A stretch of 64,000 bases of DNA from Stenotrophomonas beteli (GTDB taxonomy: Bacteria > Pseudomonadota > Gammaproteobacteria > Xanthomonadales > Xanthomonadaceae). Made by a program: the position numbers and the translations under genes. The notes beneath the pieces are model-generated. The model was not told the DNA's origin. It searched no databases and was given only the letters and a program-made list of their open reading frames with translations. The stretch covers positions 1 to 64,000 of the forward strand of contig NZ_LLXV01000044.1 of the NCBI RefSeq assembly GCF_001431665.1. Direction: 5' to 3'. Below, piece after piece: positions 1 through 8,747 of the stretch (its first letter is position 1; each line of letters opens with the position of its first letter).

Positions 1-2
1 AC

Positions 3-170
3 CTGCCCGGCCTCACCCATGAACTGCTCTACGTGTCCACCCACGAGGGGCTGCGCCGTTGGCTGGAAACTACAACCCGCTGCCGGCGTCGCCCTCGGGC
101 TCCAGCGCCTTCACCAGCACCGCCGCCTGCGTGCGGCTATGGCATTCGAGCTTCTTCAGGATCGCGGTGA
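3..170 (+). CDS. possible 3' end of a gene entering from the left edge
   Basis: A reading frame is open from the left edge to a TGA at 168-170. Its first 20 or so codons read like ordinary protein (ending near HEGLRRWLE), but the rest lies antisense to the end of the response-regulator gene and is rich in Arg, Pro and Ala, as antisense frames in GC-rich DNA usually are. Either a convergent gene overlaps the regulator by about 100 bp or the frame is chance. I do not recognise a family. Confidence 0.2.
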   Translation: MPGLTHELLYVSTHEGLRRWLETTTRCRRRPRAPAPSPAPPPACGYGIRASSGSR

Positions 171-720
171 CATGCACCTTCACCGTGTTCTCGGCCAATC
201 CCAGCGTATAGGCAATCTGCTTGTTGAGCAGGCCATCGGCCAGGCACAGCAGTACGCGGAACTGCTGCGGGGTCAGCTGGGCCAGGCGGCTGGCCAGCAA
301 CGCATCGGCCTCCGAGCGCTCGGCGGCCATCGCCGGGAACCACAGGCCGCCGTCGAGTACCGCCTGCACGGCCTCGCCGATGGTCTCGGCCGGCGCCGAC
401 TTCGGGATGAAACCGGCGGCGCCGAACTGCTGCGCGCGGCGGATCACACGGGGGTGGTCGTTGGAGGAGAGGATCACCACCGGGATGTCGGGATGCGAGC
501 CACGCACGTGCAGCAGTGCAGAAAAACCGTGTGCGCCGGGCATGGTCAGGTCGAGCAGCACCAGGTCCACATCCGGGTGCGCGTCGAGTGCTTCGGCCAA
601 TGCCTCGGCGCTGGCGACCTCGCGCACCTGCGCCAGCGGCAGGCTCTGCCGCAATGACTGCACCACCGCCGAGCGCAGCAGCGGATGGTCGTCGGCGATC
701 AGGATGGTGTATTCGCTCAT
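70..720 (-). CDS. two-component response regulator, REC plus LuxR-type HTH
   Basis: Cytoplasmic transcription factor of 216 aa. The receiver domain (about 1-120) shows the acidic pair D10/D11, the phospho-acceptor D57 in LLDLTMPG, and K107. A LuxR-type helix-turn-helix fills about 150-205 (LGLAENTVKVHV). An upstream GTG-proximal extension exists, but the ATG at 720 directly before SEYTILIADDHP is the natural start for the family. It lies 27 bp downstream of the binding-protein gene on the same strand, so it may be the last gene of the tctD-tctE operon. That would put two response regulators of different classes in one transcript. The cognate kinase of this one is not visible here. The regulated genes are unknown. 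Confidence 0.85.
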   Translation of the reverse strand: MSEYTILIADDHPLLRSAVVQSLRQSLPLAQVREVASAEALAEALDAHPDVDLVLLDLTMPGAHGFSALLHVRGSHPDIPVVILSSNDHPRVIRRAQQFGAAGFIPKSAPAETIGEAVQAVLDGGLWFPAMAAERSEADALLASRLAQLTPQQFRVLLCLADGLLNKQIAYTLGLAENTVKVHVTAILKKLECHSRTQAAVLVKALEPEGDAGSGL

Positions 721-747
721 GCCGCCATTGTACGGGCAGGCCAAGCC

Positions 748-1803
748 TCAGCGCCCTGCCGGCTCGACGCTGCTGCGCCAGGCGTCGAGGAACTGGCGGC
801 GCTTGAGCGCATCCAGATACACCAGCAGGCCGGGCCCGAGCTGGATCGGGCGACGGCTGCGGCCCGGGGCGTCGTCGGCACGCGCATTGCCGGTCACGAT
901 CGGCATCAGCCGCGCCTCGCGTGACAGCACCTGCTGGCCGCGTGGCGACAGCAGGTAGTCGAGGAAGCGACGCGCTTCCTCCGGGTGCGGGCCAGTGCGC
1001 GGAATCACCGCGGTGCGCAGCACCACCAACGTGTAGTCCTCGGGCTCGACAATGGCCAGTGGCGCGCCAGCATCGACACGTGCCTGCGCATAGGAACCGA
1101 GCACGTTGTAGACCAGCGACAGCTGGCCGCTGGCCACCTTGTCCAGCAGCACGCCGGTGCGCTCTTCGCGCACCACGTCATTGTCGCCAAGCGCCCCCAG
1201 CAACGCGCCGGCGATGCTGCCGCGCTGCGCGTCCTGGGTCGACAGCAGGTAGCCGACACTGCTGCGCTCGATGTCATAGGTGCCGACCCTGCCGCGCAGC
1301 GGTGCACCTTCGGCACGCAGCTGGTCCAGCAGCTGGCGGCGCGTGTGCGGCACCTTCGCCGCCGGCAGTACACGGGTGTTGTAGACCATCACCACCGGCT
1401 CGTAGCTGATGCCGAACGCCTCGTTGCGCCACTGCGCCCAGGCCGGCAGCGCAGCGGTCTGTGCCGAGCGGTGCGGCAATGCGTGGCCGTCATTGACCAG
1501 CTTGGTCTGCAGGTCCATGCCGCTGGAAATCAGCAGGTCCGGCGATGCCGGCCCGGCGCGGTCGTGCAGGTACCGCGCGTACAGGTCCTGGGTGATGATG
1601 TCCTCGTACACCACCTCGGTGCCCGGGTGCAGGCGCTGGTAGTCGGCGATGACCACCGCGAACACTTCGATGTCGGTGGTGCCATGGATGCGCAGCTGCG
1701 CAGCAGCCTTTCCCTGCGCCGGAAAACGCCGCACCTCGCCGGGCGCGGCCAGCACCGGCAGGGCCAGCAGCAGGGCGACGGCAGCAGCGAACAGGCGGGT
1801 CAT
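748..1803 (-). CDS. periplasmic extracellular solute-binding protein
   Basis: 351 aa with a Sec signal peptide (hydrophobic run ending LALPVLA-AP, about residues 1-20), followed by a type 2 periplasmic-binding fold of the iron/thiamine/polyamine ABC class. Visible family traits are an early strand-helix block (DIEVFAVVIADY), the open cleft segment SPDLLISSG, and a C-terminal EEARRFLDYLLSPRGQ stretch typical of these binding proteins. The start ATG overlaps the TctE stop by 4 bp, so translation is coupled. No ABC permease or ATPase gene is adjacent. It may therefore present ligand to the TctE sensor rather than feed a transporter, as some binding proteins do with histidine kinases; that role is inference. 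Confidence 0.8.
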   Translation of the reverse strand: MTRLFAAAVALLLALPVLAAPGEVRRFPAQGKAAAQLRIHGTTDIEVFAVVIADYQRLHPGTEVVYEDIITQDLYARYLHDRAGPASPDLLISSGMDLQTKLVNDGHALPHRSAQTAALPAWAQWRNEAFGISYEPVVMVYNTRVLPAAKVPHTRRQLLDQLRAEGAPLRGRVGTYDIERSSVGYLLSTQDAQRGSIAGALLGALGDNDVVREERTGVLLDKVASGQLSLVYNVLGSYAQARVDAGAPLAIVEPEDYTLVVLRTAVIPRTGPHPEEARRFLDYLLSPRGQQVLSREARLMPIVTGNARADDAPGRSRRPIQLGPGLLVYLDALKRRQFLDAWRSSVEPAGR

Positions 1804-3191
1804 GAACTGCTCCGGGGCAGGCGGACGGTGGCGACCAGGCCACCCTGCGGGCGGTTGCTGAGGTCGATGCGGCCGCCATGGCTGTCGACCACGCGCTTGA
1901 CGATGGCCAGGCCCAGGCCGGCGCCGCCAGAGGGCGCTCCCTCGCCACGGGCGAAGCGTTCGAACACGCGCCCGGCATCGGCAGCGGCGATACCGGCACC
2001 GTGGTCGGCAATGGTCAGCACCGCCTGCTCGCCCTCGACGGTCAGCGCGATCTGCAATGGGCCATCACCACCGTACTTCAGTGCGTTGTCGACCAGATTC
2101 TTGATGGCCTCGCGCAGCAGCAGCGCATCACCCTGCACCTGCACCGGCTCGGCGGTCATCGCCAGCTGCACGCGCGGTGCCGGGCCAGCCTGCGGCAGCG
2201 CTTCGTGCAGGGCCTGGTGCACGGTTTCGGCCAGGTCCACCGCCGCAAAGCGCTGCAGATGCGAGCGATGGATCACGCTGGCATCGCTGAGCAGCTGGTT
2301 CAACAGCCGGCTCATGTGGGTGGCATTGCGCTCGATCGCCTGCAGGCTGCGCCGCATGTCCTCCGGGTCGTCGTCATCCAGCGCCAGCTGTGCCTGCGCG
2401 CGCAGGGCCGCCAGCGGCGTACGCATCTGGTGGGCGGCCTCGGCCATGAACGCGCGGAGTGTCTCGTTGCTGCTGGACAGCCGCTCCATGAAGCGGTTCA
2501 ACGCCGCCACCATCTGGTCCATTTCACGCGGTACGCGCGCGTCCAGCGGCTTCAGGTCAGAGGGCTCGCGCCGCGACAGCTCACGCTCGACCCGCACCAG
2601 CGGGCGGAACGCGCGGTGCACGCCGAAGGCTACCAGTGCCAGCAGCAGGCCGGACAGCACGCCGATCGACAGCAAGGCACGGTTGACCATGTCCTGCGCC
2701 ACCGCTTCGCGCGCACGCCGGGTCTGGCCCACCTGCACCTGCACCTCGCCCTGGGCCGAGGCAGCGGCGAAGCTGCGGCCGACCACCACGAAGCGCACGG
2801 TCTCGCCACTGTAGGGGGCGTCGAACAGCTGAGGCTGCGTGCCGGGCCGGCGCGACGGCACGGGCAGGTCGCCATAGCCGGTGATCAGGCTTCCGCGGCT
2901 GTCGGCCACCCGATAGAACACGCGGTCTTCCGGCGCCATCGCCAGAAGGTCCAGCGCCGCGTAGGGCAGATCGACCTGCCATTGGCCATCGACCAGGGCC
3001 ACCGAATCGGCGATGGACAATGCCGAGGACACCAGCAGATGGTCGTAGGAACGGTTGGCGGCACGCTGGCCATAGTCGCGCGCGGCGAACAGCAGGGCCA
3101 CCGCGAACACCGCCAGCAACGCACCGAGATACAGCAGCAGCGTGCGCCGCAGCGAGCCTGGTGCGGCATTCGCGGCACGTGCATCAACCAT
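1800..3191 (-). CDS. tctE: sensor histidine kinase, TctE type
   Basis: 463-aa inner-membrane kinase. Two membrane segments (about 18-38 and 172-192) flank a periplasmic sensor loop of about 130 residues. A HAMP-like linker, the H box with phospho-acceptor His at about 254 (AEAAHQMRTPL), the N box (NLVDNALKYG) and glycine boxes (ADHGAGI, GAGLGLAIV) follow. It overlaps the end of the response-regulator gene by 8 bp. The pairing with an OmpR-type regulator, next to a CitMHS transporter and a porin, fits the TctDE systems that control tricarboxylate uptake. The family name is recognised from architecture and neighbourhood. The ligand is not shown by the sequence. Confidence 0.85.
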   Translation of the reverse strand: MVDARAANAAPGSLRRTLLLYLGALLAVFAVALLFAARDYGQRAANRSYDHLLVSSALSIADSVALVDGQWQVDLPYAALDLLAMAPEDRVFYRVADSRGSLITGYGDLPVPSRRPGTQPQLFDAPYSGETVRFVVVGRSFAAASAQGEVQVQVGQTRRAREAVAQDMVNRALLSIGVLSGLLLALVAFGVHRAFRPLVRVERELSRREPSDLKPLDARVPREMDQMVAALNRFMERLSSSNETLRAFMAEAAHQMRTPLAALRAQAQLALDDDDPEDMRRSLQAIERNATHMSRLLNQLLSDASVIHRSHLQRFAAVDLAETVHQALHEALPQAGPAPRVQLAMTAEPVQVQGDALLLREAIKNLVDNALKYGGDGPLQIALTVEGEQAVLTIADHGAGIAAADAGRVFERFARGEGAPSGGAGLGLAIVKRVVDSHGGRIDLSNRPQGGLVATVRLPRSSS

Positions 3192-3873
3192 CGGCGTCGC
3201 CGCTGCCGTCACTGGCCTCGAGCAGATAGCCCACGCCGCGTACGGTGGTGATGCGCAGTGGAGCGCCGGCCAGCTTCCTGCGCAGGCGACCGACATACAG
3301 TTCGATGGCATTCGGGCCGGCCTCGTCGTCAAAGCCGAACAGGCCGTTGCCGATCTCGTCCTTGCCCACCACCTGGCCAAGGCGACCGACCAGGATCTCC
3401 AGCAGGCGGTACTCGCGGTTGGGCAGCTCGATCGGCTCGCCGTCGAGGCTGACCCGGTGCGCGGCGTTGTCGAACTGGAAACCGCCGATCTGCACCACTT
3501 CGCTGGCCTGGCCCCGCGCACGCCGCAGCAGCACGCGGCAGCGCGCTTCGAATTCGCGGAAGTCGAACGGCTTGCCCAGGTAGTCGTCGGCGCCCACATC
3601 CAGCGCCTGCACACGATCTTCAATGCCGTCACGCGCGGTCAGCATCAGCACCGGCGTGCTGTCACCGCGCTCGCGCATGCCGGCCAGCACGCGCAGGCCA
3701 TCGAGCTTGGGCAGGCCGATATCCAGCACCACCAGGTCGAAGCTCTGGTAACGCAGCACGCTGGCGGCGGCCAGGCCGTCGGCCTGCCAGTCCACCGCAT
3801 GGCCACTGCGACGCATGCGACGGATGATCGCATCGGCCAGATCCGGGTTGTCTTCGACCAGCAGCAGGCGCAT
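3184..3873 (-). CDS. tctD: response regulator, TctD/OmpR type
   Basis: 229 aa with an N-terminal receiver domain (E7/D8, phospho-acceptor D51 in VVLDIGLPK, T79, K101) and a C-terminal OmpR/PhoB winged helix (about 130-220, ending RRKLAGAPLRITTVRGVGYLL). A longer frame reaches upstream, but the ATG at 3873 starts at MRLLLVEDN, the conserved family beginning. It is the first gene of the tctD-tctE-binding protein operon and is transcribed divergently from the porin gene across about 195 bp. It probably activates that divergent promoter, the usual arrangement for TctD and its transport genes. I could not fix the operator by eye. Confidence 0.88.
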   Translation of the reverse strand: MRLLLVEDNPDLADAIIRRMRRSGHAVDWQADGLAAASVLRYQSFDLVVLDIGLPKLDGLRVLAGMRERGDSTPVLMLTARDGIEDRVQALDVGADDYLGKPFDFREFEARCRVLLRRARGQASEVVQIGGFQFDNAAHRVSLDGEPIELPNREYRLLEILVGRLGQVVGKDEIGNGLFGFDDEAGPNAIELYVGRLRRKLAGAPLRITTVRGVGYLLEASDGSGDADG

Positions 3874-4069
3874 GGGCACGACGGTGGGAGGGGAAGCGAA
3901 TGCTACCGCATGGCGCCGGGCCTGCCCGCCGGGCGTGGACAGGCGACCATTTACGCTGCACCGCACAAACCGCTGACAGGACGATGACAGCTACGGCAAC
4001 CCAGACTGCGGCCGCGCACCGTCCGGTGCCCACGATTGCCGCGCGCCTGGCGCGCACCTGGGAGGGTTT

Positions 4070-5245
4070 GTGGAATTCACGTTTGCCTGGCGGCGTCCTG
4101 CCGTCATGATGGCGCTGGCGGCCCTGTCGGCGCCGGCCTTCGCTGCCGAAGACGACCGTCCGGTCACCGCCACGCTCGGTGGCCGCCTGCACCTGGACTT
4201 CGCCACCTTCGACAACGACAACCGCGGCACCCCGAACAAGGACGACACCGAGGTCCGTCGGGCCTGGGTCGACGTGTCCGGCAAGTTCTTCGTGGTCGAC
4301 TACAAGCTGGAAGCCGATTTCTCCGGTGACCGCGTCGAAGCCAAGGACGTGTACCTGGCGCGCAGCTTCGGCAAGGCCGGCAAGCTGACCGTGGGCCAGT
4401 TCAAGCAGTACTTCTCGCTGGATGACCGCACCAGCTCCAACTACGGCAGCCTCCTGGAGCGCGGCAACGCCGGCACCACGCTGGCACCGCTGTACCGACT
4501 GGGCGCGTCGTGGCAGGCCAACCCCGGTGACTTCACCTGGGCGGCCAGCGTCTACAGCCTGGAAAGCATCGATGCCTGGCAGGTGAAGGGCCGCGCCGCC
4601 GGTGGCCGCGTCACCTGGGCGCCCTCACCCAGCGACGGCGACGTGCTGCACCTGGGCCTGTCGCTGGCCCGCGAGGCCTATGACAACCCGGGCGCGAACG
4701 GCGTTCCGGGCCTGAAGATCCGCCCGCGCCCGGCGGGCCATCTGTCCGACAACAGCCGCCTGACCCTGGTCGACTTCTCCGCCGGCCGCGATACCGACGT
4801 CAACAAGTGGTCGCTGGAATACGCGCAGGTACGCGGCCCGCTGTCGTGGCAGGGCGAGTTCAGCGGCGCCACCTTCGATGATGGTGCGCAGCGCGGCGAT
4901 GTGATGGCGGCCTACGGCATGCTGAGCTGGTTCGTGACCGGCGAAAGCCGCGCCTACGACCGCAAGACCGGCCGCTTCGCGCGGGTCAAGGACATCCGCC
5001 ACAAGGCCGACGCCTTCGAAGTGGCGCTGCGCTATGACCAGATGTGGGGCGCACAGCACCTCGACGGTGCACCCGACCTGCGCCGCGGCAGCACCGAAGC
5101 ATGGACGCTGGGCGGCAACTGGTACCTGCGTGACAACCTGCGCTTCATGCTCAACGTGATTGAGAGCCGAAACCGCGACCGCCTGGCCGGGGTGACGGTG
5201 GACCGCACGCGCGCGGTCACCGGCCGCCTGCAGTACGACTTCTAA
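4070..5245 (+). CDS. outer-membrane porin, OprO/OprP family
   Basis: 391-aa beta-barrel protein. The signal peptide has an arginine pair followed by MMALAALSAPAFA-AED. The body has alternating amphipathic strands (KFFVVDYKLEADFSG, LTVGQFKQYFS) and ends in an aromatic residue (LQYDF), as expected for BAM-assembled porins. The start chosen is GTG at 4070 with GGAGGG just upstream. The spacing is short, and ATG at 4106 is the alternative, but that would shorten the signal peptide n-region. Although the family is named for phosphate, the place between tctD and a citrate carrier suggests it passes tricarboxylates or other anions through the outer membrane. That substrate is inference. Confidence 0.82.
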   Translation: MEFTFAWRRPAVMMALAALSAPAFAAEDDRPVTATLGGRLHLDFATFDNDNRGTPNKDDTEVRRAWVDVSGKFFVVDYKLEADFSGDRVEAKDVYLARSFGKAGKLTVGQFKQYFSLDDRTSSNYGSLLERGNAGTTLAPLYRLGASWQANPGDFTWAASVYSLESIDAWQVKGRAAGGRVTWAPSPSDGDVLHLGLSLAREAYDNPGANGVPGLKIRPRPAGHLSDNSRLTLVDFSAGRDTDVNKWSLEYAQVRGPLSWQGEFSGATFDDGAQRGDVMAAYGMLSWFVTGESRAYDRKTGRFARVKDIRHKADAFEVALRYDQMWGAQHLDGAPDLRRGSTEAWTLGGNWYLRDNLRFMLNVIESRNRDRLAGVTVDRTRAVTGRLQYDF

Positions 5246-5317
5246 GCCCGGATTCCCGGGCATGCCGCCCGGGCCCCTTCCACTCCCCCACGTCCTGTTT
5301 TCGCAAGGAGTCCGCAG

Positions 5318-6649
5318 ATGATGCTGAGCATCCTCGGCTTTGGCATGGTCATTACGTTCATGTACTTGATCATGAGCAAGCGCCTGTCGCCGCTTGTCGC
5401 CCTGATCACCATCCCCATCCTGTTCGCGCTGATCGGCGGCTTCGGCGCCGGCATCGACGAGATGATGCTGGAGGGGATCAAGAAGATCGCGCCCACCGGC
5501 GTGATGCTGATGTTCGCCATCCTCTACTTCGGCGTGATGATCGATGCCGGCCTGTTCGATCCGCTGGTGCGGGTGATCCTGCGCTTCGTCAAGGGCGACC
5601 CGATGAAGATCGTGCTCGGCACGGCGGTGCTGGCGATGCTGATCTCGCTCGACGGCGATGGCTCGACCACCTACATGATCACCGTCTCGGCGATGCTGCC
5701 GCTGTACCAGCGCCTCGGCATGAACGCGTTGAACATGACCTGCGTGACCATCCTGGCCGGCGGCGTGATGAACCTGACCCCGTGGGGCGGCCCGACCGCA
5801 CGCGCGGCCACCGCGCTGCACGTGGACCCGGCCGATGTGTTCGTGCCGCTCATCCCGTCGATGGTGATCGCCTGTGCCGGCGTGCTGCTGCTGGCCTGGT
5901 ACCTGGGCCTGAAGGAACGCCGCCGCCTGGGCGTGGTGACCCTGCCGCAGGGGGGCAGCTGGATGGACAACAGCGTGTCCGATGACAACAACGCGCTGCC
6001 GTCGGTGGAGGACGCCGAAGACATCAAGCGGCCGAAGCTGCTGTGGGTGAACCTGGCGCTGACCGTAGCGCTGATGACCGCGCTGATCATCGGCGTGCTG
6101 CCAATGCCGGTGCTGTTCATGGTCGGCTTCGCCATCGCCCTGGTGATCAACTACCCGAACCTGGCCGAGCAGCGCCGCCGCGTGGTCAACCACGCCGGCA
6201 ACGTGCTGTCGGTGGTGTCGCTGATCTTCGCCGCAGGCATTTTCACCGGCATCCTCAACAACACCGGCATGGTCGAAGCGATGTCGCACAGCTTCCTGGC
6301 CATCATTCCGGAATCGTGGGGCCCGTACCTGGCGGTGATCACGGCGGTGGCGTCGATGCCGTTCACCTTCTTCATGTCCAACGACGCGTTCTACTTCGGC
6401 GTGCTGCCGATCCTGTCCGAGGCCGCCAGCAACTACGGCATCACCCCGGTGGAAATGGCGCGCGCCTCGCTGGCCGGCCAGCCGGTGCACCTGCTCAGCC
6501 CGCTGGTGCCCTCCACCTACCTGCTGGTGGGCCTGGCCAAGGTTGAGTTCGCCGATCACCAGAAGTTCACCCTGAAGTGGGCCATCGCCATCTCGATGCT
6601 GCTGATGATCGGCAGCCTGCTGTTCGGCCTGTATCCCCTCGCCGCCTGA
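5318..6649 (+). CDS. CitMHS-family citrate (metal-citrate:H+) symporter
   Basis: 443-aa inner-membrane carrier with about 11-12 hydrophobic segments spread over its whole length. It matches the CitMHS pattern: an N-terminal MLSILGFGMVITFMY, a re-entrant polar stretch LDGDGSTTYMI, the motif GGVMNLTPWGGPTARA, and a C-terminal SNDAFYFGVLPIL. This family imports citrate complexed with divalent cations using proton symport. AAGGAG lies 8 bp before the ATG. It sits 72 bp after the porin and 24 bp before the dehydrogenase gene, so the three are probably one operon opposite tctDE. Whether it prefers Mg-, Ca- or Fe-citrate cannot be read from the sequence. Confidence 0.9.
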   Translation: MMLSILGFGMVITFMYLIMSKRLSPLVALITIPILFALIGGFGAGIDEMMLEGIKKIAPTGVMLMFAILYFGVMIDAGLFDPLVRVILRFVKGDPMKIVLGTAVLAMLISLDGDGSTTYMITVSAMLPLYQRLGMNALNMTCVTILAGGVMNLTPWGGPTARAATALHVDPADVFVPLIPSMVIACAGVLLLAWYLGLKERRRLGVVTLPQGGSWMDNSVSDDNNALPSVEDAEDIKRPKLLWVNLALTVALMTALIIGVLPMPVLFMVGFAIALVINYPNLAEQRRRVVNHAGNVLSVVSLIFAAGIFTGILNNTGMVEAMSHSFLAIIPESWGPYLAVITAVASMPFTFFMSNDAFYFGVLPILSEAASNYGITPVEMARASLAGQPVHLLSPLVPSTYLLVGLAKVEFADHQKFTLKWAIAISMLLMIGSLLFGLYPLAA

Positions 6650-6673
6650 CCCTTTGCCAAGGAGCCTTCTGCA

Positions 6674-7414
6674 ATGACGCTTCGAATCGCTTACGTCACC
6701 AGTGGAATGGGCAGTGTCGGCACTGCCATCTGCCAGAGCCTGGCCCGCAGCGGCCACACCGTGGTCGCCGGCTGCGCGCCGAATTCACCGCGCAAGGCCA
6801 ACTGGCTGCGCGAGCAGCGCGAACAGGGTTTCGACTTCATCGCCTCCGAAGGCAATGCCACCGACTGGGCCTCGACCAGCGCGGCGTTCGCCAAGGTCCG
6901 CGCCGAAGTCGGCGAAGTGGACGTGCTGGTCAACAACTCCGGCGGCAGCCGCGACCTGCTGTTCCGGCAGATGACCGTGGAAGACTGGAACGCGGTGATC
7001 GCCTCCAACCTCAACGCGCTGTTCAACCTCACCAAGCAGGTGGTGGACGGCATGGCCACGCGCGGCTGGGGACGCATCATCAACATCGGCTCGGTCAGCG
7101 CCCACAAGGGCCAGATCGGCCAGGTCAACTACGCCACCGCCAAGGCCGCGATGCACGGTTTCAGCCGCGCACTGGCCGCCGAAGTTGCGTCGCGCGGGGT
7201 CACTGTCAACACGCTGTCGCCGGGCTACATCGCCAGCCAGGCGATCAGCAGCTTCCCGCCGGATGTGCTGGACCGGCTGGCTGCCTCGGTGCCGGTTCGC
7301 CGCCTGGGCCGCCCCGAGGAAGTGGCCGGCCTGTGCGCGTGGCTGGCGTCGGATGAAGCCTCGTATGTGACCGGCGCCGACTACGCCGTCAATGGTGGTC
7401 TGTACATGGGTTGA
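6674..7414 (+). CDS. short-chain dehydrogenase/reductase, acetoacetyl-CoA reductase (PhaB) type
   Basis: 246-aa cytosolic Rossmann oxidoreductase. It has the cofactor turn TSGMGSVGTAI (about 9-19), NNSGG near 88, the catalytic triad S140, Y153 and K157 (VNYATAKAA), and a C-terminal VTGADYAVNGGLYMG. The ending and the NIGSV block resemble PhaB-type NADPH-dependent 3-ketoacyl-CoA reductases more than FabG. AAGGAG precedes the ATG. It closes the porin-citrate carrier operon and is followed at once by a strong terminator. A link between carbon excess from citrate and 3-hydroxybutyryl-CoA formation is plausible, but no polyhydroxyalkanoate genes are in the window. Confidence 0.82.
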   Translation: MTLRIAYVTSGMGSVGTAICQSLARSGHTVVAGCAPNSPRKANWLREQREQGFDFIASEGNATDWASTSAAFAKVRAEVGEVDVLVNNSGGSRDLLFRQMTVEDWNAVIASNLNALFNLTKQVVDGMATRGWGRIINIGSVSAHKGQIGQVNYATAKAAMHGFSRALAAEVASRGVTVNTLSPGYIASQAISSFPPDVLDRLAASVPVRRLGRPEEVAGLCAWLASDEASYVTGADYAVNGGLYMG

Positions 7415-7460
7415 GCCCGTCTCCACGCAACGCGTGGACCGCCTCCCCCACGGAGTGCGC

Positions 7461-7506
7461 GGGGCCGGATCACCTTCAGTTGTGAAGGTGATCCGGCCCC
7501 TTTTTG
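7461..7506 (+). terminator. Rho-independent terminator after the citrate-uptake operon
   Basis: A long GC-rich hairpin (arm GGGGCCGGATCACCTTC, short loop, complementary arm) runs straight into TTTTTG. It lies 46 bp after the dehydrogenase stop codon and isolates this operon from the next genes. Confidence 0.93.
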
Positions 7507-7621
7507 TTTCTGCATTTCTGAGATGCACTTCCCGATACATCGGCAGAACCGGTGCTATACCTGCCAGCGCTCGCCGAGCCCGATGGATGAACGGCTGGAA
7601 TCGCGGATCAAGGAGGTTGGC

Positions 7622-8141
7622 ATGCGTGCATTGCTGACTGCGCTTCTCGTGGTCGCCACTACGCTGCTGGCGACACCGACCCGCGCGGAGCCCCCGCTGG
7701 GCTCCCGCGTCCTATACCAATCGCGATCCCATCCGGATCTACATCCAGTCCTTCGACTGCGATTCCTTCGACATTGCAGGCTATTACTTCCGGATCGCAG
7801 CCATTGCCCATGAAGTGGGACACGCACTGAATTTCGAAGGTATCGCCTTGAGCACCCGAGGTGCGTTCATCCAGCACTTCTGCACCATGGAGGGGAAAGC
7901 GGTACTCAACAACCTCACCGCGCGCGGTGAGCTTCTGGTGACCAGCCTGAGGTACTACGACATCGGCGTAGCTGCGTCCAACGGTCCTGGCCTCATCGCA
8001 CAGGCCGATGCCGGCGGTGAAGACCTGGACCGGCAGGTAGGTAAGCTGTTCTGCGACAACAACGTAACTTCAACCACCGGCGAGAACTACAACGACTTCT
8101 ACGGAAGAATCTACGATGAAGCGATCGCAGCCCGTCCCTGA
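7622..8141 (+). pseudogene. frame-broken secreted protein with a gluzincin-like HEVGH motif
   Basis: ATG at 7622 has a near-perfect AAGGAGG and encodes a good signal peptide (ALLTALLVVATTLLATPTRA). The frame is then lost near 7700. The following coding sequence continues in another frame, from about SYTNRDPIRIYIQ through AAIAHEVGHALNF and MEGKAVLNN to a TGA at 8139. HExxH plus a glutamate about 20 residues later in EGxAxxxN is the zinc-ligand layout of gluzincin metallopeptidases. As sequenced, the two halves cannot be one protein, so it is a pseudogene, an assembly error or a programmed shift; I see no slippery heptamer. No family is recognised. Its end overlaps the next gene by 26 bp. Confidence 0.6.
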
Positions 8142-8658
8142 ACTTCTTCTGATCCTGAGCCTGTTGGTTGCCGGTTCTGCAACAGCAGCCACGTCCGCTG
8201 CCACTGCGGAAGAGGCGGATGCAACCTGGCGGCTCGTGGAGCGCTGGTCCTTGCAGCTGTCACGCTCTGACCTTGTCGCGCAGCTGTCACCCCTGGCTCC
8301 GGCCGGCTCGCGTTCGGAAGCAAGAAGGGGCCGGGGCGACAGCGCCACCATCGATCTGGCGCCATTCATGGTCGCTGGGAGGATCAAGGGGCCCTCTGGC
8401 CAGATCTACACCGACGCGTCGGGGCGAATCATCAAAGGCATTACGCTGCGGCTGAGCGGCGCCTGCATCTCGCGAAAGCAGATGGGTCGTCGCTACCCCG
8501 ACTTCAATGTCCTTTCCGTGCCGTCAGGGCATAGCCTGGACGAGTCGACGGTGTTCGGCACAGTAGTGAACGGCATCCAGATCGGGTTTTCATTCTCCGA
8601 ACATGACCGTGACTGCATGGACCAGCTCAAATTGAGCTGGCCTGGGGAGCGCTTCTGA
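8116..8658 (+). CDS. exported protein of unknown function
   Basis: 180 aa. An N-terminal signal peptide (LLLILSLLVAGSATA-AT, cleavage near 25) implies periplasmic export. The mature part has two cysteines that could form a disulfide (GACISRKQM and DRDCMDQL) and a beta-rich middle (IDLAPFMVAGRIKGPSGQIY). GGAAG lies upstream of the ATG, inside the end of the broken metallopeptidase-like gene. The 26-bp overlap suggests the two were one transcript and possibly a functional pair, for example an enzyme with its inhibitor or immunity protein. That pairing is speculation. I recognise no family. Confidence 0.7.
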   Translation: MKRSQPVPELLLILSLLVAGSATAATSAATAEEADATWRLVERWSLQLSRSDLVAQLSPLAPAGSRSEARRGRGDSATIDLAPFMVAGRIKGPSGQIYTDASGRIIKGITLRLSGACISRKQMGRRYPDFNVLSVPSGHSLDESTVFGTVVNGIQIGFSFSEHDRDCMDQLKLSWPGERF

Positions 8659-8747
8659 TTCCCGCCGGCCTACCACCATGACGAACATGTTGCAGGACAC
8701 GCACCACTGCCCTGCATCGTTCGTTGGTTTTTCGTAAAGAAGGTTTC

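Noticed and set aside
4625..6757. A 710-codon minus-strand frame rich in His, Gln and Asp
   Set aside because: It is antisense to the porin and citrate-carrier genes, whose protein families are clear; the composition is that of a third-position-GC shadow.
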